A stretch of DNA of 64,000 bases from Galactobacter sp052108535 (GCA_052108535.1 JBQDZM010000010.1:1-64000), one strand, 5' to 3'; shown: positions 7,699 to 16,788, counted from the first letter of the stretch. A program made the numbers and translations. Notes: generated by a model from the letters alone, not told the origin.

Positions 7699-9045
7699 AT
7701 GTCACCACAACACCAGTCGCACTGGAAGCCTGCCACCCAAGCCGTCCATGCCGGTTACGTCCCCACCGGGGAAGCGCGGCCGCTCACGGCGCCGATCACC
7801 ACGTCGGCCGCCTACTCCTTCACCGACCACGCCTCGTCCACAGAATTGTTCGCGCTGCGCCAGGCCGGCTACACCTATTCCAGGACGGGCAACCCCACCG
7901 TTGCGGTGTTGGAACAGCGGCTCGCTGCGCTGGAGGGTGGCCGCGGTGCTGTGGCGACCGCCTCCGGTCAGTCCGCGGTGGCGTTGGCGCTGCTCGCCTT
8001 GTTGCAGGGGCCACGGCACCTGGTGGCCTCGTCGCGCTTGTACGGCGGCACCGTCGATCTGCTCACGGACACGTTCGCCGACTTCGGCATCAAGGTCAGC
8101 TTCGCGGACCCACTGGACCTGAGCGCCTGGGAGGCGGAGATCAGGCCGGATACGGTGGCGTTCCTGCTGGAATCCGTCACCAACCCCCAGGTGGAGGTCG
8201 TCGACCTTGAGCCGCTGGCCGCCCTGGCCCACGCGCATGGGATCAGCGTGGTGGTGGACAACACCCTCGCCACACCGTGGGCGTACCGACCGCTGGAGCA
8301 CGGTGCGGACGTGGTGGTGCACTCGGTCACCAAGGGCCTGGGTGGTCACGGATCAGCGCTGGGCGGGGCCGTCATTGCGGGGACCTTCGACCTCAGCGAC
8401 CCGCAGCGCTTCCCCCAGATAGCCAAGCCGCGGGCCCGCTACTACGGGGATTCCCTCTTGCAGAAGTACGGGGAGGACGCCTATCTGATGTTGGTCCGTT
8501 CCAAGTTCCTGCATGATCTGGGCCCCACGTTGTCAGCCTCCAACGCTTCCGCGCTGGCCCAGGGCGTGGAGTCGTTGCCCGCACGCGCCGCGCTGGTGGC
8601 CTCGAGTGTGGCGACCATCGCGGAGGCACTGCAGGAGCACCCGTGCGTGGCGCGCGTTCACCACACCTGCCTCCCCAGCCACCCCCAACACGAGTTGGCG
8701 GCCAGGGCCTTCCCCCGGGGGACCGGCTGTCTGCTCGGGCTGGAGCTGGTGGACGCCGCCGTAGTGCCCGCCTTCGTGGATCACCTGGAACTCATCCAGT
8801 TTGCTGCGAACATCGGGGACACCCGCACGCTGGTGGCACATCCGGCCACCATGACGCATTGCAGGCTCGACGCCGAACGGCTGGCCGCCGCCGGCATCTC
8901 ACCGGCCCTACTGCGCCTCTCCGTGGGGCTCGAGGATCCCGCGGACCTGCTGGCGGACCTGACCCGGGCGCTGGATGCGGCCCACCTGGAGCACGCCGAA
9001 CGGGTTCACACCGCCGCCTCCGCGCGGGTGGAGGTCTCGGCATGA
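7699..9045 (+). CDS. metY: O-acetylhomoserine sulfhydrylase / aminocarboxypropyltransferase-like PLP enzyme
   Basis: This 448-aa Cys/Met-metabolism PLP enzyme has TQAVHAGY and PLTAPITTSAAYSFTDHASSTELFAL at the N-terminus, as in MetY, then YSRTGNPTVAVLEQRLAALEGG. VVDNTLATPWAYRPLEHGADVVVHSVTKGLGGHG contains the PLP lysine (SVTK). The C-terminal part NIGDTRTLVAHPATMTHCRLDAE is the standard substrate-site block. It likely condenses O-acetyl- or O-succinylhomoserine with sulfide to homocysteine. It follows a SAM-I riboswitch, has a GAGGAG ribosome binding site, and overlaps the next gene (ATGA). Confidence 0.9.
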   Translation: MSPQHQSHWKPATQAVHAGYVPTGEARPLTAPITTSAAYSFTDHASSTELFALRQAGYTYSRTGNPTVAVLEQRLAALEGGRGAVATASGQSAVALALLALLQGPRHLVASSRLYGGTVDLLTDTFADFGIKVSFADPLDLSAWEAEIRPDTVAFLLESVTNPQVEVVDLEPLAALAHAHGISVVVDNTLATPWAYRPLEHGADVVVHSVTKGLGGHGSALGGAVIAGTFDLSDPQRFPQIAKPRARYYGDSLLQKYGEDAYLMLVRSKFLHDLGPTLSASNASALAQGVESLPARAALVASSVATIAEALQEHPCVARVHHTCLPSHPQHELAARAFPRGTGCLLGLELVDAAVVPAFVDHLELIQFAANIGDTRTLVAHPATMTHCRLDAERLAAAGISPALLRLSVGLEDPADLLADLTRALDAAHLEHAERVHTAASARVEVSA

Positions 9046-10247
9046 GCACCTTCAGCCTCCAAGGGTTCGACACCCGAGCGGTCCACTCCGGTCAGGAGCC
9101 TGACCCGCTGACCGGGGCCGTGGTCCCGCCCGTTTATCAGACCTCCACCTTCATCCAGGACGGGGTGAACGTGCTGCGCAACGGGCACGAGTACTCCCGC
9201 GGATCCAACCCGACCCGCAACGGTTTCGAGGAACAACTGGCCTCACTGGAGAACGGTGAGCGGGCTTTCGCGTTCGCCTCTGGGATCGCTGCGGAGGACG
9301 CCCTGTTGAGGGCCGTCCTGCGGCCGGGGGATCACGTGGTGATCGGTTCTGATTCCTACGGCGGTACCAACCGGTTGCTCAGGGACATTCTGGGGCCGTG
9401 GGGTATCACCCACACGGCCGTGGACGCCACCGACCTGACCGCGGTCGCGGAAGCCGTGACGGCTGGGCCCACCGCAGTGTTGTGGCTGGAGACCCCGTCC
9501 AATCCGAACCTGGGTATCGCGGACGTGGCTGGGTGGGCGCGGGTGGCCCACGAGGTCGGGGCGCTGCTGGTGGTGGACAACACCTTCGCCTCACCCGCCT
9601 TACAGCGTCCCCTGGACCTGGGGGCCGATGCCGTTGCGCACTCCACCACCAAGTACATCGGCGGTCATTCAGACGTGCTGGGTGGCGCCGTGGTGGTGGC
9701 CAACGCAACCTTCCGCGGTAAGAGCCTGGCGGAGGCCGTGGAGTTCCAGCAGTTCGCAGGCGGCGCCGTGGCCGGTCCGCAGGATTGCTTCCTGGCCGCC
9801 CGAGGGCTGAAGACCCTGGGGCTGCGGGTCAGGCAACACAGCGCCAACGCGCTCCACGTGGCGCGGTGGCTGACCGGGCGTGAGGACGTGGAGCAGGTGC
9901 TCTACCCAGGACTCCCCAGTCACCCCGGCCACGAACTCGCCAAGGCACAGATGCACGGTGGGTTTGGGGGAGTGGTGTCCATGCGGTTGCCGTCCCCCGA
10001 AGCCGCCAGGGAATTCGTCACGGCCACGCAGCTCTTCGGGCTCTCCGTCTCCCTGGGTGGGGTGGAATCCCTGATTTGTCTGCCCACCGAGATGACCCAC
10101 GCTCCGCTGAAGGGCACCGCCCGGGAGATCCCCGCGGACCTGGTACGGCTTTCCGTCGGGATCGAGGACGTCAGTGACCTGATCGCGGACCTGGACAGGG
10201 CGCTCGCCGCGGTGTCGCACTATGCCCGACGCCGCGTGGCCGCCTGA
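9042..10247 (+). CDS. metB: Cystathionine gamma-synthase/lyase family PLP enzyme
   Basis: This 401-aa paralogue of the upstream enzyme starts FDTRAVHSGQEPDPLTGAVVPPVYQTSTF, a cystathionine gamma-synthase/lyase hallmark. It continues YSRGSNPTRNGFEEQLASLE and VVDNTFASPALQRPLDLGADAVAHSTTKYIGGHSD with the PLP lysine in STTKY. SLGGVESLICLPTEMTHAPL and RLSVGIEDVSDLIADLDRAL complete the family pattern. Synthase and lyase are hard to separate by eye; the riboswitch operon with metY favours a role in methionine synthesis or transsulfuration. The ATG overlaps the metY stop codon. Confidence 0.85.
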   Translation: MSTFSLQGFDTRAVHSGQEPDPLTGAVVPPVYQTSTFIQDGVNVLRNGHEYSRGSNPTRNGFEEQLASLENGERAFAFASGIAAEDALLRAVLRPGDHVVIGSDSYGGTNRLLRDILGPWGITHTAVDATDLTAVAEAVTAGPTAVLWLETPSNPNLGIADVAGWARVAHEVGALLVVDNTFASPALQRPLDLGADAVAHSTTKYIGGHSDVLGGAVVVANATFRGKSLAEAVEFQQFAGGAVAGPQDCFLAARGLKTLGLRVRQHSANALHVARWLTGREDVEQVLYPGLPSHPGHELAKAQMHGGFGGVVSMRLPSPEAAREFVTATQLFGLSVSLGGVESLICLPTEMTHAPLKGTAREIPADLVRLSVGIEDVSDLIADLDRALAAVSHYARRRVAA

Positions 10248-10287
10248 CGTCGTGTGGGCGCCTGACGTCAGGCGACCACACGACGTC
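10246..10287. terminator. 42-nt near-perfect palindrome at the metB stop codon
   Basis: The two 21-nt halves are complementary except for one G-A mismatch, and the left arm begins inside the TGA of metB. It lies between convergent genes and is the likely terminator of the met operon. Its words (ACGTCGTGTGG) resemble those of other terminators in this window. Confidence 0.65.
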
Positions 10288-10322
10288 GAGCACAGGACTG
10301 TGCGCCGTTGGCGCCAGGTCGG

Positions 10323-10883
10323 TCAGCAGTCCCCGGACTTGACCTGGTGCGTGAACACCTTCTCGCCGCCCTCGGTGAAGTAGTCGTAGCGCACAGTGGC
10401 GCCGTTGGAGAACTGCTTCTTCAAGGAAGAATCTCGGCAGGTCTGCTGATCCAGTCCCTCTTCCATGGTCTCTGCATTGGCCGCATCGGCATTGAACGTC
10501 TCGGCAACGTCATCGGTGATCTCATAGGTGAAGATGATCGTCTTCCCGTCGGCCTTCAGCGCGGTCCACTTAGTGACCTGATCCACCTGGACGGGCAACT
10601 TGTTCTCGTCCAAGGTCATCTCCACGCTCTTCTGGATGGCCCGCTCCCCGGAAGTGATCTTCATCCAGATGCGGAAGCCCGCAAATGCGCAGGCCAACAC
10701 CACGATGATCAAGATCGACAGGACCTTGGCCTTCTTGGACTTCTTGGGTTTCTGGGGCAGCGCACCGCCTTCGGCGGCTGCTGGCCACTCGGCGGTGTTT
10801 TGGGGGAGAGCACTGTTCTGCGGCTCCGCGTTGTTCTCTGACTCAGGGCTGTTCTGGGATTCGGAGGTTCCGGGCTGGGTCAT
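10323..10883 (-). CDS. Hypothetical single-pass membrane protein with Gln/Asn/Pro-rich N-terminus
   Basis: This 186-aa protein is not a family I can name. Residues 1-45 are low complexity and rich in Q, N, P and E. A basic run (PKKSKKAK) is followed by one transmembrane helix (VLSILIIVVLACAFAGFRIW). The extracytoplasmic domain of about 120 residues contains two cysteines (QQTCRDSS and the C-terminal SGDC). The pattern resembles the small DUF4190-associated or DUF4854-like exported proteins of actinobacteria, but this is a guess. It is monocistronic and converges on metB. Confidence 0.65.
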   Translation of the reverse strand: MTQPGTSESQNSPESENNAEPQNSALPQNTAEWPAAAEGGALPQKPKKSKKAKVLSILIIVVLACAFAGFRIWMKITSGERAIQKSVEMTLDENKLPVQVDQVTKWTALKADGKTIIFTYEITDDVAETFNADAANAETMEEGLDQQTCRDSSLKKQFSNGATVRYDYFTEGGEKVFTHQVKSGDC

Positions 10884-11049
10884 GGTTTCGGTGAACTTCC
10901 TTAAGATGCGAGATTAAAAAACACCATTACGCCATCAGCGGCCATCACATGGTCAGAGTCACCGCGGCCGCGTTACGTTGCTCCGCAGATCGGGTCAGGG
11001 CACGGGCGGGGACGATCCCGCCGACAAGGCGCTTAGAATGGTGCTTCTG

Positions 11050-12201
11050 ATGCAGTGCTCCTATTTCGATGCCCACCGGTGTTCCTCCTGCACCCTGATG
11101 GGGACCCCGTACCCAGAACAGGTGGCGGACAAGGACGCCTTGTCCCGGAAACTGCTGACGGACGCCCTCGGCGCAGGAGTCGGAGACTGGGTTGCCCCCT
11201 ATACGGGCCCCGAAACCGGCTTCAGGAACAAGGCCAAGATGGTGGTGGGCGGCACCTCGAAGAAACCCACGCTGGGAATCTTGGACGCTGAAGGACATGG
11301 CATCGACCTGCGCAGGTGCGGTGTCGTGGACCCGGCCATCACCGAGGTGTTGCCGCTGATCGCAACGTTCATCCGCGTCAATCGGATCCAGCCGTACCAC
11401 GTGCCCTCGCGTCGTGGGGAGCTCAAGCATGTGATCGTCACGGCGAACCCGGCGGGGCAGCTGATGATCCGTTTCGTGGTTCGGTCCCACCAGGGCGTGG
11501 AGCAGGTGAGAGCCGGCTTGTCCGGGTTGTTGGAGCGGCTGCCTCAGGCTCTCATCGTGACGGCCAACCTGCTGCCCACACACGTCGCGGCGCTGGAGGG
11601 CGAGCAGGAAGTTCACCTGTTTGGGCCGGCAACGCTGCCCATGCGCGTCAATGATGTGACGCTGCGCCTACGTCCGCAGGGTTTCTTCCAGACCAATACG
11701 GACGTCGCCGCTGCGTTGTACGCGCAGGCCCAGGAATGGATCGCGGAGGCCAGTCCTGCCTCCGTATGGGATCTCTACTGCGGAGTGGGTGGATTCGCCC
11801 TGCATGCTGCCGCCCCCGGCCGAAAAGTCACGGGGATCGAGATCTCCGCGGGCGCCATCGAAGGCGCCGGTGCCGCCCGAGAGCAGGCGGTGGCAGACGG
11901 GGTACCCGGCGCTGCAGAGGTCGACTTTGCGGTGGGTGACGCCACCGCCTGGGCCATGGCTCAAGAGCACGCCGCAGAACTGGTGCTCGTGAACCCGCCC
12001 CGCCGCGGCATCGGGCAGGAATTGGCCGGCTGGTTGGAACGATGCGATGCCGAGCACGTGATCTACTCCTCCTGCAATGCCACCACCCTGGCCAAGGACC
12101 TCGCCGCGATGCCCTCATGGAACCTGAAGCGCGTCCGGGTCATGGACATGTTCCCGCAGACCGATCACTTCGAGGTCATCACGCTGCTCCAACGCGTCTG
12201 A
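11050..12201 (+). CDS. rlmC: 23S rRNA (uracil-C5)-methyltransferase RlmC
   Basis: This 383-aa SAM-dependent methyltransferase of the RlmC/RlmD/TrmA family modifies a uridine of 23S rRNA (U747 in E. coli). The N-terminus has Cys3, Cys11 and Cys14 (MQCSYFDAHRCSSC) and a fourth in LRRCGVV, which together should hold a [4Fe-4S] cluster. The SAM motif is DLYCGVGGFAL; the DPP-like motif is VLVNPPRRG; the catalytic cysteine is in IYSSCNATTLAKDL. The ATG at 11050 aligns with E. coli RlmC, which begins MQC. A TAGAAT -10 box at 11034-11039 leaves little or no leader. An upstream ATG at 11038 overlaps that box. Confidence 0.92.
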   Translation: MQCSYFDAHRCSSCTLMGTPYPEQVADKDALSRKLLTDALGAGVGDWVAPYTGPETGFRNKAKMVVGGTSKKPTLGILDAEGHGIDLRRCGVVDPAITEVLPLIATFIRVNRIQPYHVPSRRGELKHVIVTANPAGQLMIRFVVRSHQGVEQVRAGLSGLLERLPQALIVTANLLPTHVAALEGEQEVHLFGPATLPMRVNDVTLRLRPQGFFQTNTDVAAALYAQAQEWIAEASPASVWDLYCGVGGFALHAAAPGRKVTGIEISAGAIEGAGAAREQAVADGVPGAAEVDFAVGDATAWAMAQEHAAELVLVNPPRRGIGQELAGWLERCDAEHVIYSSCNATTLAKDLAAMPSWNLKRVRVMDMFPQTDHFEVITLLQRV

Positions 12202-12221
12202 GGTCTGGGCGTAGTTTCGCA

Positions 12222-12254
12222 TCATCCGGTATGACCGCGAATGACGCCGGATGA
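12222..12254 (+). terminator. Terminator hairpin after rlmC
   Basis: TCATCCGG (12222-12229) pairs with CCGGATGA (12247-12254). It lies 20 nt after the rlmC stop codon. There is no U-tract. Confidence 0.45.
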
Positions 12255-12384
12255 CGGTCCCTCACCCGTACGGGGCGAAACATGACGGACGGCGTGGGGA
12301 CCACGTCGTCGGGCACCTAGCGTGGAGACAACCGCGATCGCCAACGGCGATGCGCATTCCTCCACGACGACAAGGATCCCCAGC

Positions 12385-12750
12385 ATGAGTGAGTACCTGG
12401 ACCGCGAACACGACGCTTCCTACACCAAGATCTACAAGCAGCAGACCCCGGACATTCTCAAGGCCTTCAACGACTTCAACGGGGCCGTCTTCGCTCCGGA
12501 GGGCCGGGAAATCCCGCTGAAGTACCGCGAGCTGATTGCGCTCGCCGTCGGCATCACCACGCAGTGCCCGTACTGCATCGACGGTCACTCGCAGAACGCC
12601 GTCAAGGCCGGGGCCACGCAGGCCGAACTCGCTGAGGCCGCCTGGGCGGCCACCGCCATCAAGGCTGGCGGTGCCTATACGCACGGCCGGCTCGGCTTCA
12701 AGTTCACCGAAGGCTCGTTCGGCGATGGGGTGGAGGGCCACCAGCACTGA
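12385..12750 (+). CDS. Carboxymuconolactone decarboxylase family protein (AhpD-like)
   Basis: This 121-aa all-helical protein carries the AhpD-like redox motif CPYCIDGHSQNAVKAGAT (CxxC plus downstream His), preceded by LIALAVGITTQ. These residues mark a peroxiredoxin-partner disulfide reductase fold. The length fits the short CMD family. The ATG at 12385 has AAGGA 9-14 nt upstream. A TAGCGT at 12318-12323 is a candidate -10 box. The gene is monocistronic; its partner peroxidase is not in this window. Confidence 0.9.
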   Translation: MSEYLDREHDASYTKIYKQQTPDILKAFNDFNGAVFAPEGREIPLKYRELIALAVGITTQCPYCIDGHSQNAVKAGATQAELAEAAWAATAIKAGGAYTHGRLGFKFTEGSFGDGVEGHQH

Positions 12751-12863
12751 GGCCGGTGCTCACCTGCCCGTAACCCTGCGTTCAGGAGACGGTGCCTACA
12801 ATCCTCCGGTCGTGCCGCACCATCACCGCACGGCGCACCAGCACTGAAGGAGGACAAGGGCCC

Positions 12864-13931
12864 ATGCACTTCGTCGGGATCACGCGTTTCAACTTGGTCA
12901 CGTCAGCCACGCTCGGGCACTTCAACTCGACGGCGAAACTGAGCTTGGAGCAGGCCAAGCAGCGCGTGTATCAACCCGAACGGCTTGGAACCAAGCTGGC
13001 GACGTTCGAGCACTTCTGCCTACCGACCTACCGTGCTCTCGCCGCTGGGAACGATCGTTCCCACGGGCTGGTGCTCATCAGCCATGACCTTCCCGAAGAC
13101 GTCCGGCGTCGCCTGGTGCAGATGTGTGAGTCCGTGCCGCGGGTTCGAGTCGTCGAGTTCCAGGACGAGGACACCCTCACTGGCCGGATCGACCCGATTC
13201 TCGCCGAGATCGCCGGTGACGAACACGTCTTCAACTACCGCTACGACGATGACGACGTACTGGCAGCGGACTTCCTCAACACCGTGGAGACGGTGTGCCA
13301 CAATGCGCCGACCGGGACTGTGGTCTCCCTGAACCGGGGATTCGTCGTGGCGCGGCTGGACCGCGACAGCTACGGGCTCTTTGAACAGCAGGCCCCGTTG
13401 AACGCCTACGGCCTCGGTCTGGTGGTGGACGGTGCCCGCCCGCGCAACATCTTCGACCTCGGCCCGCATGACAAGGTGAGTGAGTCGGCGGTCCACGAGA
13501 CGCAGACCCCGAGCTGGATCGCGTTCCGTCACGGGCTCAACGACAGCCAGAGCAATGCCACCGAGCTGAAGCGCCTGAAGCTCCTGGTTCAGAACGCGGG
13601 GCCAGAGGCTGAGACCCTCGCGGCGCTCGGGGAACATTTTCCGCAGTTGGACCTGGCCTCGCTTCAGAGCCTGCCGGTGGTGAACGTGCAGGAGAACCTT
13701 GAGGGGATTGCCCGTCGGGCCATCCGCCGCACGCGCGCCCTCGAACCCGCACTTTCACAGGCCAGGAAGAAACTCCGCGCCAACGAGACCGCCCTCGCGC
13801 GGACTAGGAAGGAACTCCGCGACGTCAAGGCATCACGTTCCTACCGGCTGGCCCGCGCCATCGCCACGACCAGGAGCCTGCGTGCCGTGGTTTCGTTCCC
13901 ACGACGTGCGTGGGCGGCCTGTCGGCGTTAG
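12864..13931 (+). CDS. Putative rhamnosyltransferase-like glycosyltransferase
   Basis: The 355-aa protein matches the pattern of the putative rhamnosyltransferase family (DUF3118-type): VGITRFNLVTS, ERLGTKLATFEHFCLPTYRAL, HGLVLISHDLPEDVRRRL, and FNYRYDDDDVLAADF. The Asp run would be a DxD-like nucleotide-sugar/metal site. The last 90 residues form a basic, heptad-like coiled coil (SQARKKLRANETALARTRKELRDVK), as found on cell-surface polysaccharide transferases. The ATG at 12864 follows AAGGAGG. A TACAAT at 12797-12802 is a good -10 candidate. It stands alone with no polysaccharide cluster nearby. Confidence 0.6.
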   Translation: MHFVGITRFNLVTSATLGHFNSTAKLSLEQAKQRVYQPERLGTKLATFEHFCLPTYRALAAGNDRSHGLVLISHDLPEDVRRRLVQMCESVPRVRVVEFQDEDTLTGRIDPILAEIAGDEHVFNYRYDDDDVLAADFLNTVETVCHNAPTGTVVSLNRGFVVARLDRDSYGLFEQQAPLNAYGLGLVVDGARPRNIFDLGPHDKVSESAVHETQTPSWIAFRHGLNDSQSNATELKRLKLLVQNAGPEAETLAALGEHFPQLDLASLQSLPVVNVQENLEGIARRAIRRTRALEPALSQARKKLRANETALARTRKELRDVKASRSYRLARAIATTRSLRAVVSFPRRAWAACRR

Positions 13932-13932
13932 T

Positions 13933-14784
13933 TCAGTCGAAAACCACCGTGCGGTGCCCGTCCAGCAGGACGCGACGTTCGGCATGCCAGCGCACGGCCC
14001 GCGCCAGCGTCTGCGCCTCCACCGTGCGACCCTGTTCCACCAACTGCTCAGGCGTGCGGTCGTGCCGCACACGCACCACGTCCTGGTCGATGATGGGTCC
14101 CTCGTCCAGGTCGGCCGTCACGTAGTGGGCGGTGGCGCCGATCAGCTTCACGCCGCGCGCGTAGGCCTGGTGGTAGGGCTTGGCCCCCTTGAAGCTGGGT
14201 AGGAACGAGTGGTGGATGTTGATGGCTCGTCCCTCCAACGCCCGGCAGAAGTCATCGGAGAGGATCTGCATGTAGCGGGCCAGCACCACGAGTTCGATGT
14301 CGTGTTCCTCGATCAGCTCAAGGATGCGCGCCTCGCTGGCGGGTTTGGTCTCCGGGGTGACCGTCAGCTGCTCAAAGGGCACACCGTGGTACTCGGCCAG
14401 CGGCGCCAGGCTCTGGTGATTGGACACGATCACAGGCACCTCGATGGGCAGCGATCCCGCCTGCGCCTGGAACAGCAGTTCGTTCAGTGCGTGGGCTGCG
14501 GTGGAGCAGAGGATGAGGGTGCGTAAGGGGGAGTCGGCGTTGCGAATATCCAGGCTCATCCCGAAGCGACTGCGCAGTGGTTCCAGTTCCGCGCGGAGCC
14601 GTTCCTCGCTCTGGTCGGTCTCCACCTGAACCCTGAGGAAGAAGGAACCAGTGTCCTGGGAATCGTATTGTTGCGATTCCAGAATGTTGCCCTCCGCTCC
14701 GAGGATGGCGCCCGTGACGGCGTGGACGATCCCGGGCCGGTCGGGGCAGGAGAGGGAGATGATGAAGCGGGAAGACGAAGTCAC
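13933..14784 (-). CDS. purU: Formyltetrahydrofolate deformylase
   Basis: This 283-aa protein has an N-terminal ACT domain (FIISLSCPDRPGIVHAVTGAI) and a formyl-transferase-like hydrolase domain. The latter contains VLARYMQILSDDFCRAL, NIHHSFLPSFKGAKPYHQAYARGVKLIGATAHYV and LDEGPIIDQDVVRV. These carry the catalytic Asn, His and Asp of PurU. It hydrolyses 10-formyl-THF to formate and THF, balancing the one-carbon pool. The start is GTG at 14784, preceded by a TAATCT box (minus strand, 14792-14797) at 7 nt and no ribosome binding site, so it is probably leaderless. It converges on the glycosyltransferase gene with almost no gap. Confidence 0.93.
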   Translation of the reverse strand: MTSSSRFIISLSCPDRPGIVHAVTGAILGAEGNILESQQYDSQDTGSFFLRVQVETDQSEERLRAELEPLRSRFGMSLDIRNADSPLRTLILCSTAAHALNELLFQAQAGSLPIEVPVIVSNHQSLAPLAEYHGVPFEQLTVTPETKPASEARILELIEEHDIELVVLARYMQILSDDFCRALEGRAINIHHSFLPSFKGAKPYHQAYARGVKLIGATAHYVTADLDEGPIIDQDVVRVRHDRTPEQLVEQGRTVEAQTLARAVRWHAERRVLLDGHRTVVFD

Positions 14785-14814
14785 AACAGCCAGATTAGTG
14801 GATTCGAGGTTGCT

Positions 14815-15963
14815 TTAGATGGCCGACGTGGCTGGCGCGGGTTCCGCGCTGATCTCCAGTGCCGCACGGGCGGCCTTCCGGCCGGCCCGAGTGGCGCCCA
14901 AGGTGGAGGCGCTGGGGCCGTAGCCCACCAGGGCGAGGCCGGGCGCAGAGGCGACCGATACGTCGTCGGGCAGCATCCGGATGCCGCCTCCCGGAGTGCG
15001 GAGGTGAAGCGGCGCCAGGTGATCAAGCGAAGCCCGGAAACCGGTGGCCCAGAGGATCACCTCCACCTCGGCGCTGGTGCCATCTTCGAAGCGCACGCCG
15101 TGGGGGAGGAGGTGCCGAATGGCGCCACGCGATTCCAGCCAGCCGGCGTCGATCCCGTCCTGGTAGAGGTCGGTCTGCAGGCCGGTCTCCGCGACCACGG
15201 AAAGCGGCGGGAGCCCAGCCCGAACGCGTTCGGACACGCGGTGCTCCACCCCGCGGCCCCATTCCTGCCCGAAGGGCTGGTCCGTGAAACGGGGCGGTGT
15301 GCGGGTGGACCAGACGGTGTCGACGCCGTGGCGTCGCAGCAACATGATGAACTGCGCGGCCGAGGCGCCGCCGCCCACCACCAGGACTCTCATGCCGTCG
15401 AACTCCTGGGGTGAGGTGAAACCCCGCGTGGTGAGCTGCCTGCCCTCGAAGTGGCCCGGATAGGTCGGGATGAAGGGTTTATCCCACGTTCCCGTCGCGG
15501 AGATCACCGCGTCCGCCAGGAACGTCCGGCTTATCCCCCTCCCGCGAGCCGCCGTCACGCGCTCAGCGGTCACGACGAAACGCGGACGCGCGCCCGGCCG
15601 CTGAGGGGCCGCATCCTCGGTGCGTTCCACGCTCGTGACCCGCCAAGGGCGCAGGACCTCGAGTTGTTCCTTGTCCTCGTAGGCCCCGTAGTAGCGCTTG
15701 ACGACCTCGCGTGCTGGCTCCTCGGGATTGGGGGTCCCGAGGGGAAAACCGGGCAGATCGTGCAGACCATGGGCCCGGTCGAACGTCAGGGCGTCCCAAC
15801 GATGCGACCAGGCCCCACCCGGTCCGGGGTTGGCGTCCAGGACCTCCAGATCCACGTGCGGGACCAAACCTGCACGCCGCAACCCATGTGCGGCAGAGAG
15901 CCCGGCTTGCCCCGCACCGATCACGACCACACGGCGCTGCTCGGTGGGGTGGCTCTCTGTCAC
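14815..15963 (-). CDS. FAD-dependent NAD(P)-binding oxidoreductase (flavin monooxygenase-like)
   Basis: The protein is about 382 aa with two Rossmann motifs: RRVVVIGAGQAGLSAAHGLRRAG (FAD) and MRVLVVGGGASAAQFIMLLRRHG (NADPH). GGAWSHRWD after the FAD site and VILWATGFRASLDHL near the C-terminus are typical of class-B flavin monooxygenase-like and CzcO-type proteins. The exact FxGxxxHxxxW fingerprint is only partly present (YPGHFEGRQLTT). The substrate is unknown. GTG at 15963 gives a clean N-terminus; a TTG at 15975 is also possible. It ends 31 bp upstream of the purU start. Confidence 0.82.
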   Translation of the reverse strand: MTESHPTEQRRVVVIGAGQAGLSAAHGLRRAGLVPHVDLEVLDANPGPGGAWSHRWDALTFDRAHGLHDLPGFPLGTPNPEEPAREVVKRYYGAYEDKEQLEVLRPWRVTSVERTEDAAPQRPGARPRFVVTAERVTAARGRGISRTFLADAVISATGTWDKPFIPTYPGHFEGRQLTTRGFTSPQEFDGMRVLVVGGGASAAQFIMLLRRHGVDTVWSTRTPPRFTDQPFGQEWGRGVEHRVSERVRAGLPPLSVVAETGLQTDLYQDGIDAGWLESRGAIRHLLPHGVRFEDGTSAEVEVILWATGFRASLDHLAPLHLRTPGGGIRMLPDDVSVASAPGLALVGYGPSASTLGATRAGRKAARAALEISAEPAPATSAI

Positions 15964-16371
15964 AGACAGATACAACCACGCCGACGGCTTGGCTATTCCC
16001 GGGGGTGGGGTAGGAGGGAAGTGCCGGCGCCCGAGTCAGAGCCCAACACACTGCTTCCCATAGAGCCGCGTTCTCACCACAGAGCCATGCCTTGCCCAGC
16101 TCCACGGTGAATCCCCGGCTCTGCGATCGCCACAGAACCCTACCCGCTGCCTGACCCGAAGAAGTGGCCAAAGCTGTGCTGTCCGTCCACTGAGCCACCG
16201 CTGAGCATCGGGCGGTGCAGAATTCGCGGCGACGAGGATTTTGGCGCGCGAATACGGGGCAGCGCGCCGTCTGGGCCGGATCGGGGTGACTCCCGCCACG
16301 GTGAAAGTTGAAGAGTCAAATGACAGGGTGGTGTCGACCGCAAGGAAAACTCAACGAAGCGAGGACTGGCC
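15964..16371. other. Intergenic region without a supported gene
   Basis: About 400 bp lie between the divergent flavin oxidoreductase and doxX genes. The open frames here are shadows with no recognisable protein. No known RNA or strong hairpin was seen. The doxX promoter should be in the last 100 bp, but no clear -35/-10 pair stood out. Confidence 0.5.
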
Positions 16372-16788
16372 ATGAGCACCGCCCGAGCAAACACCCAGAT
16401 CAACCTGGCCCTGACCATCATCAGGATCGCCATCGGAGCGGCCTTCATGGTGCACGGCACCCAGAAGGTCTTCGAATGGGGAATTGGCGGCACCTCCGAC
16501 AGCTTCGAGGCGATGGGCGTCCCCCTGGCCTCCGTCGTGGGACCCGTGGTTGCCTTCCTGGAACTCATCGGCGGTGCCGCCATCATCCTGGGACTCTTCA
16601 CCCGGATTATCGCCGCGTTGCTGGTCGTGGACATGGTGGGTGCAGCCTTCAGCGTCCACTTGGAGCAAGGCTTCTTCGTGTCAGAAGGAGGATACGAACT
16701 CGTCATGCTGCTCGGAGCAGGAGCGCTCGCCCTGGTCGCGGCCGGCCCCGGGGCCTGGGCCGTCGACAAGTTCTTCAGCCGCAAGTGA
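16372..16788 (+). CDS. DoxX family membrane protein
   Basis: This 138-aa protein has four hydrophobic segments. The DoxX signature is clear: IRIAIGAAFMVHGTQKVFEWG near residue 15, then AFLELIGGAAIILGLFTRIIAALLVVDMVGA. It ends with a short basic tail. DoxX proteins are small inner-membrane proteins linked to thiol and oxidative-stress handling, but the exact reaction is not settled. The ATG follows GCGAGGA at suitable spacing. It is monocistronic, with a terminator 25 nt after the stop codon. Confidence 0.9.
   Translation: MSTARANTQINLALTIIRIAIGAAFMVHGTQKVFEWGIGGTSDSFEAMGVPLASVVGPVVAFLELIGGAAIILGLFTRIIAALLVVDMVGAAFSVHLEQGFFVSEGGYELVMLLGAGALALVAAGPGAWAVDKFFSRK

Noticed and set aside
12739..12848. 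CACCAGCACTGA repeated about 98 bp apart around the AhpD-like stop codon
   Set aside because: A 12-bp match without target duplications or a mobile element between; probably chance.
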